Origin: Neorhizobium petrolearium
Lineage (GTDB): Bacteria; Pseudomonadota; Alphaproteobacteria; Rhizobiales; Rhizobiaceae
Assembly (NCBI RefSeq): GCF_017873175.1
Contig: NZ_JAGGJW010000003.1
Coordinates: 248,001 to 312,000, forward strand
Direction: 5' to 3'
Length of the DNA: 64,000 nucleotides
A program made the translations under genes and the position numbers. Position 1 is the first letter of the stretch; every line of letters begins with the position of its first letter. Shown here in pieces: positions 56,620 to 64,000 of the stretch. Below the pieces are notes generated by a model. It was not told where the DNA came from and ran no database searches. It was given only the letters and a program-made list of their open reading frames with translations.

Positions 56620-56720
56620 TCAGTACCTACCCGTGCAGCAGCAAAAATGACGTCGTGGCATTCTGCAGATTGCACTTTCGCGTTTATTATTCATGACACC
56701 ACGATAAGAACGGCTCCACC

Positions 56721-56734
56721 TTGACAAGCATCAA
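56721..56734. promoter_or_regulatory. FNR/FixK box between the phosphoribosyltransferase and helix-hairpin-helix genes
   Basis: TTGACAAGCATCAA matches TTGAY-N4-RTCAA. It is 81 bases upstream of the rightward gene at 56816 and 102 bases upstream of the leftward gene at 56619. It could serve either. Confidence 0.75.
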
Positions 56735-56815
56735 GGTCTTTTGCCGCCAGTCGATTAGCTTCTCAAAAACTGAATTCGTGGATGACGACGCCAGCCGTCG
56801 AAACCGAGGTTCAAA

Positions 56816-57724
56816 ATGAAGGCGATGGCTGCTGCCGTTGACAAAGATACGACTGAGAAGCTGCAGGCATCCGTACCAGCTCTGCCTGACCTCAATCTCG
56901 GGGTAGCAACCAAGCTGCGCGAATATGCGGATCTCCTTGTTCAACAGGGCGAGGGAGGATTTCGCTCCCGCGCCTATTACAAGGCAGCGGATGTGATTAC
57001 GGCCTTGAAGCGCCCCCTTAACGAGATACTCACCGAGGAAGGCCGCATGGGTCTGGTTGCTCTCCCTGGCATTGGATATGGAATTGCGGCAGCCATCACA
57101 GAGATTTTGACGAGCGGCCATTGGAATCAATTGGCAAGGCTGCGTGGCGATCTGGCGCCCGAGACCCTGTTCCGGACAATCCCCGGCATCGGTCCCAAAC
57201 TGGCCGACCGTCTGGCCGACGAGGGGCATGTCGAGAGCCTTGAAGACCTCGAATACGCCCTGCATTTCGGCGATCTCGCTGTGAAAGGAATTGGCGAGCG
57301 GCGAAAACGCATGATCGCTTCCGCGCTTGCCGAGCGGCTTGGGCGACCCACCGTTATTGCGAGCGGCCAAAGGGCGGCACCTTCCGTTTCACTGCTTCTC
57401 AATGTCGATCGAATGTATCGGGAGAAGGCGGCGGTCGATCAATTGCCCAAAATCGCCCCTAGACGATTCAATCCGAAAGCTGAAACATGGCTGCCGATCA
57501 TGCATACCCGCCAGAATGGCTGGCATTTTACCGCTCTCTACTCGAACAGCCGTCTGGCGCATGAATTGAACAGGACGAATGACTGGGTCGTGATCCATTA
57601 TCAGCGTGACGGCGAACCGGAAGGCCGGTGTACGATCGTGACGGAAACGCGTGGTCCAACAGCCGGAAAGCGCATCGTAAGAGGCCGGGAAAACGAGCAG
57701 GAAGAAAAGGAGCCCCAGAGATGA
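56816..57724 (+). CDS. Helix-hairpin-helix DNA-binding protein (PolX N-terminal-like, no polymerase domain)
   Basis: This 302-residue protein resembles the N-terminal HhH region of family X DNA polymerases. It has an HHH_8-like helical block (about 25-80, including FRSRAYYKAADVITAL) and three hairpins: LPGIGYGIAAAITEI, IPGIGPKLADRLADE and VKGIGERRKRMIASAL. The catalytic palm (GS and paired Asp) and the PHP domain of PolX are absent. Instead the last 110 residues form an unrecognised domain (KAETWLPIMHTRQNGWHFTAL). A role in DNA binding or repair is inferred. CGAGGTTC precedes the ATG, and the stop overlaps the next gene. Confidence 0.8.
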   Translation: MKAMAAAVDKDTTEKLQASVPALPDLNLGVATKLREYADLLVQQGEGGFRSRAYYKAADVITALKRPLNEILTEEGRMGLVALPGIGYGIAAAITEILTSGHWNQLARLRGDLAPETLFRTIPGIGPKLADRLADEGHVESLEDLEYALHFGDLAVKGIGERRKRMIASALAERLGRPTVIASGQRAAPSVSLLLNVDRMYREKAAVDQLPKIAPRRFNPKAETWLPIMHTRQNGWHFTALYSNSRLAHELNRTNDWVVIHYQRDGEPEGRCTIVTETRGPTAGKRIVRGRENEQEEKEPQR

Positions 57725-58164
57725 GGCAAGGAATTGGTAGCGAAGAGGTCGTGGCACCGGAACTGGCAATTCCGCTCGAAACGATCTGCTTCATCATCAT
57801 CAAGGCGCGCGAGTTCGACGTGAAGGAAGGCGTGAGCGAACCCGACCCCGGTTCGAACCCCATCGACGACAACGAGGTGGCTGTCCTGCAGGATCATCCG
57901 GATGATCCGGTGCAAGAAGAACTGACGTCCGTCATTTCGGACCTTTCCGACGACGCGCAGGTCGATCTCGTCGCCCTCATGTGGCTTGGCCGTGACGGCT
58001 ATACGGCAAGTGACTGGGCAGACGTGCGCCAACAGGCAGCGGATGCACACAACGAGCGTACTGCAGCATATCTCTGCGGCAATCCTTTGCTTTCCGATCA
58101 TCTGGCCGCCGGGTTGGACGCCATCGGCCTATCCTGTGAAGATTACGAGAGAGAACACCTATAG
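57721..58164 (+). CDS. DUF3775-like protein
   Basis: This 147-residue acidic protein has a C-terminal block LVALMWLGRDGYTASDW followed by AAYLCGNPLLSDHLAAGLDAIG, the pattern I associate with DUF3775. Its function is unknown. The ATG overlaps the stop of the helix-hairpin-helix gene (ATGA), so the two are co-translated and may work together. Confidence 0.8.
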   Translation: MRQGIGSEEVVAPELAIPLETICFIIIKAREFDVKEGVSEPDPGSNPIDDNEVAVLQDHPDDPVQEELTSVISDLSDDAQVDLVALMWLGRDGYTASDWADVRQQAADAHNERTAAYLCGNPLLSDHLAAGLDAIGLSCEDYEREHL

Positions 58165-58204
58165 CGGCCGTCAAAGGCGGATGGCGGGGCGGCGGTACCG
58201 CGCG

Positions 58205-60250
58205 TCATTCCGTTGGAACGTTCTCGGCAAGCTCTCTCAGCCAGACCTTTGCCTCGCTGTCGGACGGAGCGCGCCAGTCGCCTCTCGGCGAAAGCGAACC
58301 GCCGGACGAAATTTTCGGCCCGTTGGGCAATGTCGATCTCTTGAACTGGCTGGAGAAGAACCGCTTCAGGAACACTTCAAGCCAATGGCGGATTTCGGCA
58401 AGCGAATAGGCAGGCCGATCGGCAGCGGGCAAATCGACCGGCCAGACGCCGCTTTCCACATCGCTCCAGGCATGATGGGCCAGGAAGGCGATCTTCGAGG
58501 GCCGGAAGCCGTAACGGGTCAGATAAAACAGGTTGAAATCCTGCAATGCATAGGGGCCGACGATGTCCTGCGTCGACTGAATGGTTCCTTTTTCGTCAGG
58601 CGGCACCAGTTCCGGGGAGATTTCGGTCGCCAGGATGGCAAGCAGGATCTGCGCCGTCTCGTCGCTCACGTCACCCGATCCGGCTACAAAGCGAATAAGG
58701 TGCTGGATCAGCGTCTTGGAGACCGAGGCATTCACGTTGTAATGCGACATGTGATCGCCGACACCGTAGGTGCACCATCCAAGCGCCAGCTCCGACAGAT
58801 CACCCGTGCCCACGACAAGGCCACCGTTCTGGTTGGCAAGCCGGAACAGGTAGTCCGTCCGCAGCCCTGCCTGGACATTTTCAAAGGTCACGTCGTAGAC
58901 CGGCTCGCCCTTGCTGAACGGATGGCCGAGATCCGCAAGCATCTGACGCGCGGCGGGCCGGATATCGATCTCCATCCCCGTTACGCCCAGAGCATTCATG
59001 AGCGCCCAGGCGTTGGATTTCGTGCTGTCGGACGTCGCAAAGCCGGGCAAGGTGTAGGCAAGCACGTTCTTTCGGTCCAGCCCGGCCAGATCCATGGCAC
59101 GCGTCGTCACCATCAATGCCTGCGTGGAATCGAGCCCGCCTGAAACGCCGATCACAGCGCGCTTGAGGCCTGTTGCGGCAAGCCGTTTCGCGAGGCCCTG
59201 AACCTGGATGTTGTAGGCCTCATAGCAGTCTTCGCGCAGGCGCGAAGGATCGGCAGGCACATAAGGATATCGCTCGACGCGGCGGCGCAGCGGCACAGGT
59301 TCGGTGGGGTGATCGAGTGAGAAGGACACCGTCCGGAACGGGCGGTGCCCATCGAGTTCCTCCCGGACACAGTCTCCAAAGCTGTTGACCCGCATGCGTT
59401 CCTGCCGCAGCCGGCCGAGATCGATGTCGGCTGCAACGAATGCGCTGTCATGCGGGAAGCGCTGCGTTTCGCCAAGGAGGTTGCCATATTCGAAAACCGC
59501 CGCATGGCCGTCCCAGGCCAGATCCGTGGTCGACTCCCCCGGCCCAGCCGCCGAATATGCATAGGCCGCGATCGCGCGCGAGGAGTGGCTGGCGCATAGC
59601 AGCCGGCGCGTCTCCGCCTTGCCGATCGTGATATTGCTGGCGGACAGATTGAGCAGCACTTCCGCACCGGCCATCGCCGCCCGCGTGGATGGCGGCAGCG
59701 GCACCCAAATGTCCTCGCAGACCTCCACCCCGAAGGTGAAGGGAACCGAACCGTTCGACCTGAACAGGAGGTCGACACCAAACGGCACGTTGTGCCCGGC
59801 CACCTGAATTTCAGCATTGGTCACCCCTGCCCCGGGCGAAAAGTGGCGGCGCTCGTAAAATTCGCGATAGTTCGGCAGATAGCTCTTCGGAACCGCCCCC
59901 AACACGGCGCCCCGGTGAATAACCACGGCGGTATTGAAAAGGCGCCCATCGCGCCGCAGCGGCGCTCCGACGACGAGGACCGGGTAGAGGCTCTCGGAGG
60001 CTTCGGCGATCCTGACGATCGCCCCCTCGACCGCGTCGAGAAGCACGTCCTGGAAGAGGAGATCGTCGATGGCATAAGAGGACAAGCCGAGTTCGGGAAA
60101 AAGCATGACAGCCACCCCCTCGGCATTGCCCTGCCGGGCCAGGCGAAGGGTTTCGGCAGCGGCGAAATCGGGATCGGCAACCTGGGCACGCGGCACACAG
60201 GCGGCGATCCGCAGGAATTCATGGCTGTAGAGAGAAAAGAACTGGTCCAT
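58205..60250 (-). CDS. nadE: Glutamine-dependent NAD+ synthetase
   Basis: NadE makes NAD+ from deamido-NAD+, ATP and glutamine. This is the long two-domain form (681 residues, close to the M. tuberculosis enzyme). The glutaminase (nitrilase) domain has Glu near 52 (FPELGLSSY), Lys near 121 ([14 protein letters not shown]) and Cys near 176 (VEVCEDIW). The synthetase domain has the PP-loop SGGLDSTQA. It is divergent from nadQ-nadABC, so de novo NAD synthesis is grouped here. The Met used gives a full nitrilase domain. Confidence 0.96.
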   Translation of the reverse strand: MDQFFSLYSHEFLRIAACVPRAQVADPDFAAAETLRLARQGNAEGVAVMLFPELGLSSYAIDDLLFQDVLLDAVEGAIVRIAEASESLYPVLVVGAPLRRDGRLFNTAVVIHRGAVLGAVPKSYLPNYREFYERRHFSPGAGVTNAEIQVAGHNVPFGVDLLFRSNGSVPFTFGVEVCEDIWVPLPPSTRAAMAGAEVLLNLSASNITIGKAETRRLLCASHSSRAIAAYAYSAAGPGESTTDLAWDGHAAVFEYGNLLGETQRFPHDSAFVAADIDLGRLRQERMRVNSFGDCVREELDGHRPFRTVSFSLDHPTEPVPLRRRVERYPYVPADPSRLREDCYEAYNIQVQGLAKRLAATGLKRAVIGVSGGLDSTQALMVTTRAMDLAGLDRKNVLAYTLPGFATSDSTKSNAWALMNALGVTGMEIDIRPAARQMLADLGHPFSKGEPVYDVTFENVQAGLRTDYLFRLANQNGGLVVGTGDLSELALGWCTYGVGDHMSHYNVNASVSKTLIQHLIRFVAGSGDVSDETAQILLAILATEISPELVPPDEKGTIQSTQDIVGPYALQDFNLFYLTRYGFRPSKIAFLAHHAWSDVESGVWPVDLPAADRPAYSLAEIRHWLEVFLKRFFSSQFKRSTLPNGPKISSGGSLSPRGDWRAPSDSEAKVWLRELAENVPTE

Positions 60251-60462
60251 CGCCGTGCTCGTTATTTTCGGTTGCCGTTGAAAATACCAGCCTTCGCCCG
60301 ATTGTCATCGTCCTTCCGATGTTATCGGACATTGTCAACCGAAGGCTCGCCTCTCGCGATGTTTCTCAGGTTTCTGACACCAGTGGCAAAAAAGTTCGCA
60401 GTTGGCGTAAACTGCGCTTCGTGTCACATCATGCGTCGAACGCCATTGCACAGGGAGTTTTC

Positions 60463-61365
60463 TTGACCATCGGACTTGCCCACGCCGAACTGATTGCGGT
60501 TCTTGCGGCCGTTACAGGAGAGGAGCCGCGCGTCATGACGATAAGGTCCGGCGATGCATTGCCATCCGGTCCCTTCGAACTGGGGCACAGAAGTCTCCAG
60601 GCAGGCTTGAGAGAATGGGTTCGGGATCAGACGGGTCACCCTGTCGGCTATCTGGAACAGCTCTACACCTTTGCCGATCGCGGCCGTACCGGGGAGAATA
60701 TCGACGGCCGAACCATCTCCATCAGCTATCTCGGTCTTGTCCGGGAACAGCCGGCGCCGGGGGCAGGGAGACCGGAATGGCATGGTTGGTACGAATATTT
60801 TCCCTGGGAGGACCACCGGAAGGGAAGACCGGATATCCTGGCCGATATTGCCAATCGCCTGCAGGACTGGGCGGATACGGAACCGGCGCGCCATGAATAT
60901 CGCCAGCGCCGCATCGATTTCGCGTTCGGCCTTCATGGCGCCGCCTGGAACGAGGACCTTGCGCTCCAGCGATATGAGTTGATGTATGAAGCCGGGCTGG
61001 TGACTGAGGCCGGATACCCATCGGAACGTGGTTTTGGCCGCTCGATGTTTGCCGATCACCGTCGTATTCTCGCAACGGGCATTGCCCGGCTGCGCGCCAA
61101 GATCAAGTATCGACCGGTCGTCTTCGAGCTGATGCCGGAAAAATTCACGCTCCTGCAACTGCAGCGCACCGTCGAGGCCTTGGCTGGACTAACGCTGCAC
61201 AAACCGAATTTTCGCAGGCTAATCGACCAGCAGGAACTGATCGAGGAGACCGGAGAGACGACCGCCGAGACCGGCGGCCGCCCGGCCAAGCTCTTCCGCT
61301 ATCGCCACGCGATCCTTGAAGAACGGGCGCTATCCGGCTCGAAATTTCCTCTTTCACGCAATTGA
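60463..61365 (+). CDS. nadQ: NadQ-type transcriptional regulator of NAD biosynthesis
   Basis: This 300-residue protein has a NUDIX-like N-terminal domain (HAELIAVLAAVTGEEPRVM, then ELGHRSLQAGLREWVRDQTG, with YLEQLYTFADRGR). A C-terminal winged helix includes KFTLLQLQRTVEALAG and GGRPAKLFRYR. That matches NadQ, a regulator described for alphaproteobacterial nad genes; the NUDIX hydrolytic Glu residues are not intact. It should bind a NAD-related ligand. I chose the TTG at 60463, seven bases after GGGAG; an open frame back to 60319 lacks a site. It lies immediately before nadA with a palindrome between them. Confidence 0.85.
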   Translation: MTIGLAHAELIAVLAAVTGEEPRVMTIRSGDALPSGPFELGHRSLQAGLREWVRDQTGHPVGYLEQLYTFADRGRTGENIDGRTISISYLGLVREQPAPGAGRPEWHGWYEYFPWEDHRKGRPDILADIANRLQDWADTEPARHEYRQRRIDFAFGLHGAAWNEDLALQRYELMYEAGLVTEAGYPSERGFGRSMFADHRRILATGIARLRAKIKYRPVVFELMPEKFTLLQLQRTVEALAGLTLHKPNFRRLIDQQELIEETGETTAETGGRPAKLFRYRHAILEERALSGSKFPLSRN

Positions 61366-61402
61366 CATAAACTCAAAACGAGAATATCCATTTGCAGCCA
61401 TA

Positions 61403-61419
61403 ATACTCACTTTGAGTAT
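61403..61419. promoter_or_regulatory. Palindrome upstream of nadA, candidate NadQ operator
   Basis: ATACTCA-CTT-TGAGTAT has perfect 7-bp arms. It ends 14 bases before the nadA ATG, next to the AAGGAG ribosome site. A weaker ACTC-N5-GAG site (61371-61382) lies 34 bases upstream of it, centre to centre. Together they suggest two NadQ dimers. TTGACA at 61362-61367 may be the -35 element. Confidence 0.7.
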
Positions 61420-61433
61420 AAAAGGAGCTGCTC

Positions 61434-62405
61434 ATGAATTCCCCCCTTTCGGTATCCTCTCTCTACGACCGCGTCAGCCGCGTCATGCCCAAGGCCGAAT
61501 GGATGGCTCATGAGGCGGATGTCGAGGCAATCATCGATCTGAAGCGCCGGCGCAATGCGGTCATCCTCGCGCACAATTATCAGACGCCCGAGATCTTCCA
61601 TGGCGTGGCGGACATTGTCGGCGACAGCCTGGCGCTTGCCCGCAAGGCCGTGGAAGTGGATGCCGACGTCATCGTGCTCGCAGGCGTTCATTTCATGGCC
61701 GAGACGGCCAAGCTGCTGAACCCGGAAAAGACGGTGCTGATCCCGGACATGGGCGCAGGCTGTTCATTGGCGGAATCCATCACGCCGGAAGACGTGGCAT
61801 TGCTCAGACGAGCGCATCCGGGCGTGCCGGTCATTACCTATGTCAACACGTCCGCCGCCGTAAAGGCCGCCTCCGATATCTGCTGCACCTCGGGCAATGC
61901 CAAACAGGTGGTGGAATCTCTCGGCGCTCCGAAAGTGCTGATGATCCCCGACGAGTATCTGGCGCAGAACGTGGCGCGGGAGACCGATGTCGAGATCATA
62001 GCCTGGCACGGGCATTGCGAGGTGCACGAACTCTTCAATGCCCAGGACGTCCGCGACCTGCGCGAAGCCCATCCAGGCCTCATGGTTCTCGCCCATCCGG
62101 AATGTCCGCCGGATGTCGTGGCGGAGGCCGATTTCGCCGGCTCGACTGCGGTCATGTCGGATTATGTCGGCCAGAAGAAGCCGGCGCGCGTCGTGCTGCT
62201 GACGGAATGTTCGATGAGCGACAATGTCGCGGTTCATCATCCTGATGTCGAGTTCGTGCGGCCCTGCAATCTTTGCCCGCACATGAAACGCATCACGCTC
62301 TCCAACATCCGCAAGGCTTTGGAGGAAAATCGCCACGAGGTGACCGTCGATGCGGCGGTCGCCACGGCTGCGCGGCGCGCGGTGGAAAGGATGCTGGCGA
62401 TATGA
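61434..62405 (+). CDS. nadA: Quinolinate synthase
   Basis: NadA condenses iminoaspartate with dihydroxyacetone phosphate to give quinolinate, using a 4Fe-4S cluster. The 323 residues show [28 protein letters not shown] and [12 protein letters not shown], which hold the three cluster cysteines. AAAGGAG precedes the ATG, and the stop overlaps nadB (ATGA). Confidence 0.97.
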   Translation: MNSPLSVSSLYDRVSRVMPKAEWMAHEADVEAIIDLKRRRNAVILAHNYQTPEIFHGVADIVGDSLALARKAVEVDADVIVLAGVHFMAETAKLLNPEKTVLIPDMGAGCSLAESITPEDVALLRRAHPGVPVITYVNTSAAVKAASDICCTSGNAKQVVESLGAPKVLMIPDEYLAQNVARETDVEIIAWHGHCEVHELFNAQDVRDLREAHPGLMVLAHPECPPDVVAEADFAGSTAVMSDYVGQKKPARVVLLTECSMSDNVAVHHPDVEFVRPCNLCPHMKRITLSNIRKALEENRHEVTVDAAVATAARRAVERMLAI

Positions 62406-63943
62406 CCGAGGTCCTGAACCATCTTGCCGGCCGCGTTGCGATTGTCGGAAGCGGGCTGGCAGGCCTCGTGACATCCTTGAGGCTGGCACCGCAGCCGGTC
62501 GTGCTCATCACGCGGGCGGAGCTTGGCGCGGAAACGTCCAGCGCCTGGGCGCAGGGCGGCATCGCCGCAAGCCTCGGCGAGGACGACAGCGCCGACCTGC
62601 ATCTGACCGATACACTGGCGGCGGGTGACGGGCTGTGCGATGCGGTTGCGGCAGCTTCGATCCTGCGGCAGGCGCCTGCTGCAATCGCCATGCTGGAAAG
62701 CTTTGGCGTCACTTTCGACAGGACGACCAACGGCGCATTCTCGCTTGGGCTTGAAGCCGCTCATTCCCGCCGCCGGATCCTGCATGTCGGAGGTGACGGC
62801 TCCGGCGCGGCAATCGTCCGTGCTCTGGTAGAGGCCGTCCTGCGGACGCCGTCGATCACGGTGTTGACCGACTTCGAGGTGCGGCGGCTGTTGGTCGAGG
62901 AGGGAATTCTCCGCGGCCTGCTCGGTGCAACGCGCAATGGCGCGGCAATCCTTCCGACCGCGCATATCGTAATGGCGACCGGCGGCATCGGCGGACTTTA
63001 TGATGCCACCACCAATCCCGTCGGAAATTTTGGCCAGGGCATCATGCTAGCGGCACGCGCTGGTGCCGAGCTTACGGACATGGAATTCGTGCAGTTTCAT
63101 CCGACGGCGCTTGATTCTCAGAGACGCCCCTTGGCGCTGGTAAGCGAGGCGGTCCGTGGCGAAGGCGCAACGCTGGTGAATGAACGGGGCGAGAGGTTCC
63201 TTGCAAGCGAAGCCGGTGCAGAACTTGCACCCCGTGACGTCGTAGCACGTGCAATCAGTGCCGAGCTCGCCCGCGGCGGCCGCGTCTTCCTCGATGCGCG
63301 GAGGCCACTCGGTAGCCGTTTCGCCAGGCGCTTCCCGCAAATCGACGCCTTGTGCCGGGAGGCAGGCGTTGATCCCTCTTGTGAACTCATCCCGATCAGG
63401 CCGGCGGCGCACTATCACATGGGCGGCATTGCAACGGATGACAATGCGCGAAGCAAACTCCAGGGGCTCTGGGCCGTTGGGGAGACCGCATCGACCGGCC
63501 TTCACGGAGCCAATCGGCTTGCCAGCAACTCGCTTCTCGAAGCCGCTGTCATGGGCATGCGCGCCGCGCAGGATATCGCCGGCATGGCGGCCGTTGCGCC
63601 GCAGCGGGTACGGGGGATCGCCCTTCCCGCACCAGCTGATGTCTCCGCCGTCCGGTCGATCGTCTCGCGCCATCTTGGAGTGCTACGCAATACCGGCGCC
63701 ATTCACGGCGCAATCGCAAGCCTGCTGCCGCTTGCCGAAAGCGAGGGACCTGCCTCCGACCCCGCAATGGTCGCACTGTTGATTGCAGTCTTTGCGTCAA
63801 TGCGGCGGGAATCGCGCGGCGCGCATGCCCGCACGGATTTCCCGCTCAAGCTTGCCTACGCCGAACGCCGGAAAATGAGCCTCGACGAGGCGCTCGAGAT
63901 TGCCCGCACGACCGCTTCCCATCCTCTTGCCAGGAGCGCCTGA
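62402..63943 (+). CDS. nadB: L-aspartate oxidase
   Basis: NadB oxidises L-aspartate to iminoaspartate for NadA. The 513-residue flavoprotein has an FAD motif ([15 protein letters not shown]), [21 protein letters not shown] and [10 protein letters not shown], the succinate dehydrogenase/fumarate reductase flavoprotein pattern with the NadB signature. The start at 62402 is fixed by the ATGA overlap with nadA; the frame upstream of it is shadow. Confidence 0.96.
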   Translation: MTEVLNHLAGRVAIVGSGLAGLVTSLRLAPQPVVLITRAELGAETSSAWAQGGIAASLGEDDSADLHLTDTLAAGDGLCDAVAAASILRQAPAAIAMLESFGVTFDRTTNGAFSLGLEAAHSRRRILHVGGDGSGAAIVRALVEAVLRTPSITVLTDFEVRRLLVEEGILRGLLGATRNGAAILPTAHIVMATGGIGGLYDATTNPVGNFGQGIMLAARAGAELTDMEFVQFHPTALDSQRRPLALVSEAVRGEGATLVNERGERFLASEAGAELAPRDVVARAISAELARGGRVFLDARRPLGSRFARRFPQIDALCREAGVDPSCELIPIRPAAHYHMGGIATDDNARSKLQGLWAVGETASTGLHGANRLASNSLLEAAVMGMRAAQDIAGMAAVAPQRVRGIALPAPADVSAVRSIVSRHLGVLRNTGAIHGAIASLLPLAESEGPASDPAMVALLIAVFASMRRESRGAHARTDFPLKLAYAERRKMSLDEALEIARTTASHPLARSA

Positions 63944-64000
63944 TGTCCTTCGTTTCTCCTCCCCGGCTGATCGTCGAACCGCTGGTGCGTGCCGCACTCG
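63943..64000 (+). CDS. nadC: Nicotinate-nucleotide pyrophosphorylase, first 19 codons (cut by right edge)
   Basis: The ATG at 63943 overlaps the nadB stop (TGATG) and opens [19 protein letters not shown], which fits the N-terminus of NadC (quinolinate phosphoribosyltransferase). The call rests mainly on the nadABC order. Confidence 0.8.
   Translation, partial: MSFVSPPRLIVEPLVRAAL

Noticed and set aside
61362..61376. TTGACATAAACTCAA as an FNR/FixK box before nadA
   Set aside because: The half-sites are five bases apart, not four, and the right half is CTCAA. It is better read as a -35 element next to a weak NadQ site.
1..64000. tRNA or rRNA genes, CRISPR arrays, insertion sequences, phage attachment sites or origins
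   Set aside because: No cloverleaf-type GGTTCGAATCC context outside coding regions, no regularly spaced repeats, and no transposase or integrase frames were recognised.

Overview
The window looks like a chromosomal (or chromid) segment of an alphaproteobacterium of the Rhizobiaceae (Rhizobium, Neorhizobium, Agrobacterium or Ensifer type). The basis is high GC, a complete ccoNOQP-ccoGHIS (fixNOQP-fixGHIS) set beside a FixK-type regulator and a hybrid FixL, an frcRBCA fructose transporter locus, a nadQ-nadABC locus, and a palindromic repeat of rhizobial style. No nif or nod genes, tRNA, rRNA, CRISPR array or insertion sequence was recognised.

Layout. 1-1.3 kb: a sulfide:quinone oxidoreductase cut by the left edge, divergent from a BigR/SqrR-type persulfide-sensing ArsR repressor. 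1.3-8.4 kb: a leftward cytochrome bd locus (MarR/GbsR-like regulator, cydD, cydC, cydA, cydB and the small cydX). 8.7-13.4 kb: a FecCD-type ABC importer co-transcribed with two glutamine-amidotransferase-fold-like proteins and a protein resembling FmdE; the first gene has a leader hairpin that hides its ribosome binding site. 13.4-14.5 kb: an Old Yellow Enzyme. 14.8-24.5 kb: the cbb3 oxidase structural operon, an alanine/sodium symporter, and the cbb3 assembly operon. 24.6-27.4 kb: hybrid FixL and FixK with a K-box-like element upstream.

27.6-37.4 kb: a peptide-type ABC importer operon ending in a CocE/NonD hydrolase and a CapA-like protein, divergent from a frameshifted LysR regulator. 37.4-44.2 kb: a GntR regulator divergent from a polyamine-type ABC importer followed by a hydantoin/allantoin racemase-like protein and a GNAT acetyltransferase, with a rhizobial palindromic repeat between the binding protein and permease genes. 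44.4-49 kb: frcR-frcBCA, with tandem repeats in the promoter.

49-58.2 kb: an accessory low-oxygen island (ferric-reductase-like flavoprotein, PfkB sugar kinase, universal stress protein, metallo-beta-lactamase RNase-like protein, zinc alcohol dehydrogenase, phosphoribosyltransferase, a helix-hairpin-helix protein, a DUF3775-like protein and two small proteins). 58.2-64 kb: NAD biosynthesis, with nadE divergent from nadQ-nadA-nadB-nadC; nadC is cut by the right edge.

The unifying theme is adaptation to low oxygen. FNR/FixK boxes (TTGAY-N4-RTCAA) lie before cydA, ccoN, ccoG, the ferric reductase gene, the uspA/metallo-beta-lactamase pair and the phosphoribosyltransferase/helix-hairpin-helix pair, with a weaker one before the alcohol dehydrogenase operon. 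The FixK protein and heme-PAS sensor that probably drive these sites are encoded in the same window. All assignments come from reading the sequence; no database searches were run.
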